Shown in pieces: positions 58,866 through 64,000 of a stretch of 64,000 bases of DNA; the first letter of the stretch is position 1; each line of letters begins with the position of its first letter. Source of the stretch: an uncultured Dehalococcoidia bacterium. GTDB taxonomy: Bacteria > Chloroflexota > Dehalococcoidia > Lucifugimonadales > CATOSD01. The notes beneath the pieces were generated by a model. It was not told where the DNA came from. It did no database searches and worked only from the letters and a program-made list of their open reading frames with translations. Position numbers and translations under genes: made by a program. The stretch lies in NCBI GenBank assembly GCA_951812395.1, contig CATOSD010000001.1:1275108-1339107 (forward strand). Direction: 5' to 3'.

Positions 58866-59687
58866 TTACTTCCTGCAGATGAATATACCCCAGCCCACTT
58901 CGTCTCTGTCGACGGAGGCGGCAGTCTCGATGTAGGCGGTGGTCAACCACTCGTAGTGCTCGGCGTTATCCAGAGATCGATCCTTAGGCGTACGCTCGGA
59001 CAGGGACAGATAGCTCCTCTTCAGGTGTTGGGACACGTCCAGGGCCTCCAGCACGTCGAAGCCCTGGTCCTTCAGGGCCCGCTGGTACGACTCGAAGGTG
59101 AACTCGGTGTCGAACAGCAGCCTGTCGTAGACGTAGGTCTGGGCTTCGGGTGTGATGTCCCGCTTGGGCCTGAAGAGGTCGTCGAACACGAAGACCCCGC
59201 CGTTCGCCAGCACCCGGTGGACCTCGCTCAGAATCTTGCGTTTGTCCGGCACGTGGTATATCACGGCCTGGCTCCACACGTGAGTGAACAAGCCGTCCGG
59301 GAAGGGTAGGTCGGTGGCGGAGGCTTTCTCGAAAGCCACCCTGTCCCTGAGTCCGGGTCCCAGCGCGGCCCGTTTCTCCTGCGCGTTGGCGACGCGGACG
59401 CCGCTGAGATCGATGCCCGTGACGCTTGCGCCGCTCTCGCCGGCCAGCCAGATGGCGGTGGCGCCGTTGCCGCAGCCCAGGTCCAGCACCGTCGAGCGCC
59501 GGTCGATGCGGCCCTTCTCGGCCATCGTCCGATTCAGCCTGTCGCACGCGTCGAGGAAGTCCTCGTCGCGGTCCTCGTCGAAGAGGCCCCAGTGGACGCT
59601 TCCGTCTTCGTCCCATACCAGCTGGTATGTGTCGTCTTGCGAGTCGTAATAGGCCTCGGTCTCTTGTTCAGAAAATCTGCTGACCAT
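58866..59687 (-). CDS. SAM-dependent methyltransferase (sarcosine/dimethylglycine N-methyltransferase-like)
   Basis: A 273-residue protein. ATG 59687 (MVSRFSEQETEAYYDSQDDT) has GGGGGAG 7 bases upstream; the frame remains open further upstream but without coding character. YQLVWDEDGSVHWGLFDEDR resembles the N-terminal substrate region of glycine/sarcosine methyltransferases, VLDLGCGNGATAIWLAGESG is motif I, GIDLSGVRVANAQEK motif II, and SQAVIYHVPDKRKILSEVHR motif IV. First gene of the methyltransferase pair. Confidence 0.88.
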   Translation of the reverse strand: MVSRFSEQETEAYYDSQDDTYQLVWDEDGSVHWGLFDEDRDEDFLDACDRLNRTMAEKGRIDRRSTVLDLGCGNGATAIWLAGESGASVTGIDLSGVRVANAQEKRAALGPGLRDRVAFEKASATDLPFPDGLFTHVWSQAVIYHVPDKRKILSEVHRVLANGGVFVFDDLFRPKRDITPEAQTYVYDRLLFDTEFTFESYQRALKDQGFDVLEALDVSQHLKRSYLSLSERTPKDRSLDNAEHYEWLTTAYIETAASVDRDEVGWGIFICRK

Positions 59688-60516
59688 GTTTTGCTCCCCC
59701 GATGTGTTCAACGAGTCGTTAGTCGCTGGTGATTCGGGGTCTTCCCACGGGACGGGCGCGCAACAATCGCGGCGCACGATTCCCCTGGGCGTATGGAATG
59801 ATTTGAACCTGGCTGTGGGTGGTTCGTCTGCCGGGCCGCCAACACGCCAAACATCAGGAAGCAGTTGGCGCCAGATGAAGGCGCAGACCGACCCGTCGGT
59901 GAGGCTAAGGCCAGGAAACACAGGGGAGAGGGTGGGAAACCCCGATAGATGGGACGGGGAAGCTAAGGCTCGCAGGGATAGCTGTATCGCTCGCGGCCAC
60001 GATAGTGCACCGAGATTGGGTGACTGTGCCCCGGTTGGGGGCCGCTGGAGGGTGTCCGCATGGCGCGCGTTCAGGTCCTTGGGCGCGGAGGCCTCGGAAG
60101 GCTCGCGCATCAACCGCTATCCGCTTGGGTGTGCCGGAGTCTAGCAGCAATTCCGCGACGCGGTCAAGGCCGGGCAGCCGGCGGACACCGAATGTCGGCG
60201 GGCGCCGTTGGCGATCAGCCGCTCCGTGGCGTGGTTCGCTCGCTCCCACGTGATCGCCTCGGCGGCCAGGGCCACCGCTGGCCGTGAGGGTGTCGCCCAG
60301 GGAGTCGATAGCGCACTTGTTCAGGCGAGCCTGCCCGGGGACGCCAGCACTCCGGTCTGTCGCACGCTGGCGAGGGCGCCGCCGGAGAGCCTATGCGTGG
60401 CGTCCGACGCGCGGTCGAGGAGGCTGACGAACTACAGATTCCGGGCGGCGGTCGTGTTGCTGAGTCTGAGGCGGTAGCTCTCTGCGTTCGCGCACCTAGA
60501 GAAATGAGTGGGGGAG
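59688..60516. other. 830-base gap without a recognised gene
   Basis: I looked for protein and structured-RNA signatures on both strands and found none that hold. Several open frames exist but are rich in Arg/Ala/Pro and read like chance frames of GC-rich DNA. It may contain decayed coding DNA from the accessory region, or an unidentified RNA. Confidence 0.4.
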
Positions 60517-60590
<74 letters not shown>

Positions 60591-60604
60591 GTGTACGTCG
60601 TGCA

Positions 60605-60634
60605 ATTTTAGTGGTGCAGAAGTGAGCACGTCAA
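60605..60634 (-). promoter_or_regulatory. Promoter of tRNA-Lys
   Basis: Minus strand: TTGACG (60634-60629), 18-base spacer, TAAAAT (60610-60605, 5/6). Confidence 0.65.
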
Positions 60635-60659
60635 GGAAAAGTGCAGGAGCAAGGCGGAG

Positions 60660-61735
60660 GCTATCCACGAGGGGCACGAAGGATGCGAAGGGGGAAGGGT
60701 CTGCGAGGCGGCAGTGTGGCAATGGCAACCGCTTTGGATTCCTCGGCTGCGCTGGGCTCCGCTCGGAATGACATGTGAGGAGAGGGCTGCGCTCTGCTCG
60801 GAATGACAGAAGAAGGGGGGAAGGGTCTGCGAGGCGGCAGTGTGGCAATGGCAACCGCTTTGGATTCCTCGGCTGCGCTGCGCTGCGCTCGGAATGACAT
60901 GTGAGGAGAGGGCTGCGCTCTGCTCGGAATGACATGTGAGGAGAGGGCTGCGCTCTGCTCGGAATGACAGAAGGGGGGGAAGGGACTACGGGGCGGCAGT
61001 GTGGCAATGGCAACCGCTTTGGATTCCTCGGCTGCGCTGCGCTCTGCTCGGAATGACAGAAGGGGGAGAAGGGGCTGCGAGGCGGCAGAGTGGCAATGGC
61101 AACCGCTTTGGATTCCTCGGCTGCGCTGCGCTCCGCTCGGAATGACATGTGAGGAGAGGGCTGCGCTCTGCTCGGAATGACAGAAGAAGGGGGGACGGGG
61201 CTGCGAGGCGGCAGTGTGGCAATGGCAACCGCCTTGGATTCCTCGGCTGCGCTGCGCTCCGCTCGGAATAACATGTGAGGAGAGGGCCGCGCTCTGCTCG
61301 GAATGACATTGGCTGCGCTGCGCTCTGCTCGGAATGACAGAAGGGAGGGAAGGGACTGCGAGGCGGCAGTGTGGCAATGGCAACCGCTTTGGATTCCTCG
61401 GCTGCGCTGCGCTGCGCTCGGAATGACATGTGAGGAGAGGGCTGCGCTCTGCTCGGAATGACAGAAGGGGGGAAGGGACTACTAGGCGGCAGTGTGGCAT
61501 TGGCAACCGCTTTGGATTCCTCGGCTGCGCTGCGCTCTGCTCGGAATGACATTGGCTGCGCTGCGCTCCGCTCGGAATGACATGTGAGGAGAGGGCTGCG
61601 CTCCGCTCGGAATGACAGAAGGGGGGGAAGGGGCTGCGAGGCGGCAGTGTGGCAATGGCAACCGCTTTGGATTCCTCGGCTGCGCTGCGCTCCGCTCGGA
61701 ATGACAGAAGGGGGGAAGGGACTACGGGGCGGCAT
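60660..61735. repeat. Second array of ATTCC...GGAAT repeats, 8 main copies
   Basis: Starts CTATCCACGAGGGGCACGAA. Units: GTGTGGCAATGGCAACCGCT, TTGGATTCCTCGGCTGCGCT, GCGCTCNGCTCGGAATGACA, TGTGAGGAGAGGGCTGCGCT and GAAGGGGGGAAGGGRCTRCG. Core starts are near 60738, 60863, 61022, 61109, 61239, 61391, 61515 and 61671, so spacing is irregular (about 85-160 bp). The unit shares its core with the 43-45 kb array but has a different spacer (no AGTAGAGATTGGGGCG module). Confidence 0.92.
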
Positions 61736-61794
61736 TCCTGTGATATGCTGGGGCCGACCGGCGCACGGCGTGACCAGCGAGAGGAGCAGCTGCT

Positions 61795-62226
61795 ATGGGA
61801 AATGTCAGGAGAGTGGGAGCGGTCTATCTGGTGGCAGTCGCCGTGGCTGTGGCGGTGTTTTTCGTGTTCAACCAGCTTGTCGACGATTCGGTCGACGTGG
61901 CGCAGGTCTGGTCCGTTCTGAACGTGCTGATGGTCATCGGGCTGGCGGCGGCCTTCATCTTCAACTTCTCACGGAAGATGGAGGCCGGCAAGCCCGATCC
62001 ACAGGCGGGGGTCACGGTGCGGTACCTGGAGGTCAACGTCACCTTCTACGTCACGGCGGCGGTGTCGATCCTGTTTCTGCACAACTGGTTTTCGCTGCTC
62101 GCCAACGGCCAGGACAGTCTGGACGGCAACGACCAGGCGTGGGTGATCTGGGCGTTCGTGGACACGGCGCTGCCGCTGGTGCTGGCGGCTACGGGGTTTG
62201 GCATGTGGCGCGAGGCGGACAATTGA
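61795..62226 (+). CDS. Four-TM hypothetical membrane protein
   Basis: A 143-residue protein: MGNVRRVGAVYLVAVAVAVA. Hydrophobic spans: about 8-27, 39-58 (SVLNVLMVIGLAAAFIFNF), 82-101 (VNVTFYVTAAVSILFLHNWF) and 117-136 (WVIWAFVDTALPLVLAATGF). Short polar loops (SRKMEAGKPDPQAGVTVRYL). No family recognised. It lies between the repeat array and the heme A synthase gene and may be linked to respiration, but that is only positional. Confidence 0.65.
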   Translation: MGNVRRVGAVYLVAVAVAVAVFFVFNQLVDDSVDVAQVWSVLNVLMVIGLAAAFIFNFSRKMEAGKPDPQAGVTVRYLEVNVTFYVTAAVSILFLHNWFSLLANGQDSLDGNDQAWVIWAFVDTALPLVLAATGFGMWREADN

Positions 62227-62264
62227 GGGCTGACGCGCTGGCTCCGTGGGAGCTGAGGCGGGGC

Positions 62265-62605
62265 GCCTTCACCCCCATCCTAACCCATTCGGCAGGCTCA
62301 GGGCAGGCTCTTCCCGCTGCGAGGGGGAAGGGACGTGACAACACCCCCATCCTTGCCTTTCCCCATCAAGGGGAAGAGATTGCAAAGTTTGGATTGACTG
62401 GGGTTCGCTTGCTGTGCTATTGTGACTTCGTGAAAAGTTGCACATAGTTTGTGGCGCCCGCGGCCGGCTTGGTGAGGATAGGGAATAAGAGCTTTTCCGA
62501 CACCCCAGTCATCACCCCCATCCTAACCCATTCGGCAGGCTCAGGGCAGGCTCTTCCCCCTGCGAGGGGGAAGGGACTTATCGGATAGACTCTGAGGGTG
62601 GGCAG
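62265..62605. repeat. Three GGGGGAAGG-type repeats in the heme A synthase leader
   Basis: Units at 62268-62333 and 62512-62578 are interrupted by CATTCGGCAGGCTCAGGGCA; a shorter one, CCTTTCCCCATCAAGGGGAAG, is at 62352-62376. The last unit extends to TTATCGGATAGACTCTGAGG (62579-62598), the right terminal repeat of the MITE-like form at 33457-33537. Confidence 0.85.
62394..62423 (+). promoter_or_regulatory. Predicted promoter of the heme A/heme O synthase genes
   Basis: TTGACT (62394-62399), 18-base spacer, TATTGT (62418-62423). It would give a leader of about 215 bases that contains one complete palindromic repeat. Confidence 0.45.
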
Positions 62606-62644
62606 GGTGCCGCGCCGGCCTAGCGTGAGCACTGAAAGGCAGCC

Positions 62645-63676
62645 TTGATTGGCCAGCTTCGGACTCCCTCCAGAAAGACAGACCTGATCTTTCGCTGGGC
62701 GGCTATCGTCACGCTAGCGCTCGCCTTCGCCCAGGTCACCCTCGGCGGCGTGGTCAGGACGACCGGGTCTGGTCTGGGCTGCCCGGACTGGCCGTTGTGC
62801 CACGGGCAGATCATTCCGCCTTTCCAGACGGACACCCTTATCGAGTACAGCCACCGGCTCAGCGCGTCAGTGCTTGGCGTGGTCATGCTGGTCACGGCTG
62901 GAATGGTGTGGCTGTACTACCGGCGCAACTCCTGGATGCTCGGCAGCGCCGTCGTGGGGCTGGCGCTGGTGGTGGCCGCCGCGTTGCTTGGCGGGGCGAC
63001 TGTGTTGACGGAGCTCGAATGGTGGCTGCGGCTGATTCATCTGGCGCTTGCGGAGGCGCTGGCGACGGCGCTGGTTGTGCTCATTCTGGCCGGCTGGCGC
63101 GAGACGGGGGTGTCCCCCCCATCTCAATCTTCCCCCCCATTTCAATCTTCCCCCCCCGGGGGGAAGAGGAGTTTGAGCCACAGGGGGCTGAACGTCCTCG
63201 TGGCGGCCACATTCGCGGGAGTCTTCATTCTCATGCTGTCCGGTTCGTTCATGGTGGGATACGGCGGGAGTTCGGCGTGCGCGACGTGGCCGCTGTGCCG
63301 GGGCGAGATTATGCCGGAGGGGGTTCCCGCCGCGATTCACATGGGCCATAGGATGTTGAGCGCGATGGTTGGGGTGATGGTGCTGGCGCTTGCGGCCGCC
63401 GCTTACGCGCGGGGCCGTGAGCTTCCCGGCCTGAGATGGTCGGCGCTGTTCACGGCGGGGCTGTTCGCCGTGCAGATCGTCGCGGGGGCGTGGATCATCT
63501 GGGCGCGCTTCGCCGCCGAGATGAAGGCGGTGCATCTCAGCCTCGCCACGCTTACGTGGGTGGCGCTGACGTTCCTGTGCGTGCTGGCGTATACGCGCCG
63601 TGGCGCCGGGCTGTTGGACGCGCCTATCGGCGCAGGCCCGGCAGGGACGACCACGACGAGGCGGTGGGCGCGATGA
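62645..63676 (+). CDS. ctaA: Heme A synthase (COX15/CtaA family)
   Basis: A 343-residue, eight-TM protein; TTG 62645 with GAAAGG upstream. It oxidises the methyl group of heme O to make heme A for cytochrome oxidase. First half: FAQVTLGGVVRTTGSGLGCP with Cys pair (GLGCPDWPLCHG), His in EYSHRLSAS and in RLIHLALAEA. Second half: SACATWPLCRG, HMGHRMLSAM and MKAVHLSLATLTW. These give the four heme-ligand His residues. The loop between the halves contains TGVSPPSQSSPPFQSSPPGG, encoded by an in-frame repeat insertion. Its stop overlaps the next start (ATGA). Confidence 0.92.
   Translation: MIGQLRTPSRKTDLIFRWAAIVTLALAFAQVTLGGVVRTTGSGLGCPDWPLCHGQIIPPFQTDTLIEYSHRLSASVLGVVMLVTAGMVWLYYRRNSWMLGSAVVGLALVVAAALLGGATVLTELEWWLRLIHLALAEALATALVVLILAGWRETGVSPPSQSSPPFQSSPPGGKRSLSHRGLNVLVAATFAGVFILMLSGSFMVGYGGSSACATWPLCRGEIMPEGVPAAIHMGHRMLSAMVGVMVLALAAAAYARGRELPGLRWSALFTAGLFAVQIVAGAWIIWARFAAEMKAVHLSLATLTWVALTFLCVLAYTRRGAGLLDAPIGAGPAGTTTTRRWAR
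63108..63172. repeat. Repeat-like insertion inside ctaA
   Basis: GTGTCCCCCCCATCTCAATC, then TTCCCCCCCATTTCAATCTT, then CCCCCCCGGGGGGAAGAGGA. It has the layout of the dispersed palindrome (CCCCCAT-C...CTTCCCCC-GGGGGAAG) in a variant where CCTAACC is replaced by CTCAATC. Length keeps the reading frame. Confidence 0.7.
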
Positions 63677-64000
63677 TTGCGCAGATGACCGCCTCCCGCA
63701 GCGTGATCAGGGACTACGTGGCCCTCACCAAGCCGCGGATCATCTCGCTGCTGCTGCTGACGGCCCTGGGAGGCATGTTCCTGGGGGCGCGCGGACTGCC
63801 GGACTGGCAACTGGTGCTGGTGGTGCTGGTCGGCGGCGCGCTGGCGGCGGGAGGCGCGAACGCCCTGAACCATTACGCGGACAGGGACATAGACTCGCTG
63901 ATGCGGCGCACGAGGGCGCGGCCGGTGGCGAGGGGGGCGGTGCGGCCTGCCAGCGCGCTGGGGTTCGGAATCGCGCTGAACGCGGTTGCGTTCGCTCTCA
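63673..64000 (+). CDS. ctaB: Heme O synthase (protoheme IX farnesyltransferase), 3' truncated by window edge
   Basis: Starts at ATG 63673, overlapping the ctaA stop (TGA 63674-63676), so the two are coupled. The visible 109 residues read MIAQMTASRSVIRDYVALTK, PRIISLLLLTALGGMFLGAR, a second TM, then GGANALNHYADRDIDSLMRR and TRARPVARGAV. NALNHYADRDID is the Asn/Asp-rich prenyl-diphosphate/Mg site of UbiA-type farnesyltransferases. It converts heme B to heme O, the substrate of the upstream enzyme. The rest lies beyond base 64000. Confidence 0.92.
   Translation, partial: MIAQMTASRSVIRDYVALTKPRIISLLLLTALGGMFLGARGLPDWQLVLVVLVGGALAAGGANALNHYADRDIDSLMRRTRARPVARGAVRPASALGFGIALNAVAFAL

Noticed and set aside
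59688..60516. RNase P, tmRNA, SRP RNA or an integrase remnant in the long gap
   Set aside because: None of the conserved sequence blocks of these RNAs and no recombinase motifs could be recognised on either strand.

Overview
The window looks like a high-GC (mostly 60-70% by eye) chromosomal segment of an aerobic, heterotrophic Chloroflexota bacterium, probably of the SAR202/Dehalococcoidia type. This is an inference. It rests on the gene mix (several CaiB/BaiF CoA-transferases, acyl-CoA dehydrogenases, MmgE/PrpD and MaoC proteins, HyuA/HyuB, a dipeptide-type ABC importer, heme A synthase) and on the many intergenic palindromes with the core CCTTCCCCC-TGCGA-GGGGGAAGG. No rRNA or taxonomic marker gene is present to confirm it.

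Layout. 0-11 kb: NIPSNAP fragment, DUF2332 protein, class III aminotransferase, GMC oxidoreductase, CapA-type phosphoesterase, and a peptide-type ABC importer (lipoprotein, small membrane protein, two permeases; no ATPase gene here). 11-18.6 kb, minus strand: small protein, two MaoC-like dehydratases, HMG-CoA-lyase-like enzyme, MmgE/PrpD protein and two CaiB/BaiF CoA-transferases, with a broken higA antitoxin between. 18.8-24.3 kb, plus strand, from a near-consensus promoter: three acyl-CoA dehydrogenases (two are tandem paralogues), a YHS-domain protein and a second MmgE/PrpD protein. 24.3-30 kb: hypothetical protein, MFS transporter, tRNA-Thr(CGT), CocE/NonD hydrolase and acetyl-CoA-synthetase-like ligase. 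Together these make and break acyl-CoA thioesters of imported organic acids.

30-50.5 kb is a mosaic of ordinary genes (crotonase, CoA-transferase, SDR, VWA protein, SRAP/YedK, transglutaminase, 2-hydroxyacid dehydrogenase, HyuA, HyuB, Uma2) separated by arrays of two short repeat families. Around them lie decayed genes: a DUF559 endonuclease with a stop codon, a gene that has lost its own stop, and a tandem duplication that copied the end of the crotonase gene.

50.5-60.5 kb is a lower-GC accessory region: a TIR-like protein translationally coupled to a small membrane protein, a second TIR-like gene convergent with them, a chimeric aspartic-protease/AbiEii-like ORF patched with a copy of part of a nearby hydrolase gene, a degenerate Nudix gene, a putative lipoprotein whose leader can form two interleaved long helices that bury its ribosome binding site, three tiny coiled-coil or basic proteins, an IS1595-type transposase, a GNAT acetyltransferase, two methyltransferases and tRNA-Lys(CTT). 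60.6-64 kb: a second repeat array, a four-TM protein, heme A synthase carrying an in-frame repeat insertion, and the start of heme O synthase.

Promoters of the TTGACA-17/18-TATAAT class are easy to see, and they help fix several gene starts. The best candidates for new biology are the TIR/membrane-protein pair, the interleaved-helix leader at 55.7-55.8 kb, the hydrolase-templated chimera, and the repeat families that have entered or modified coding sequences.
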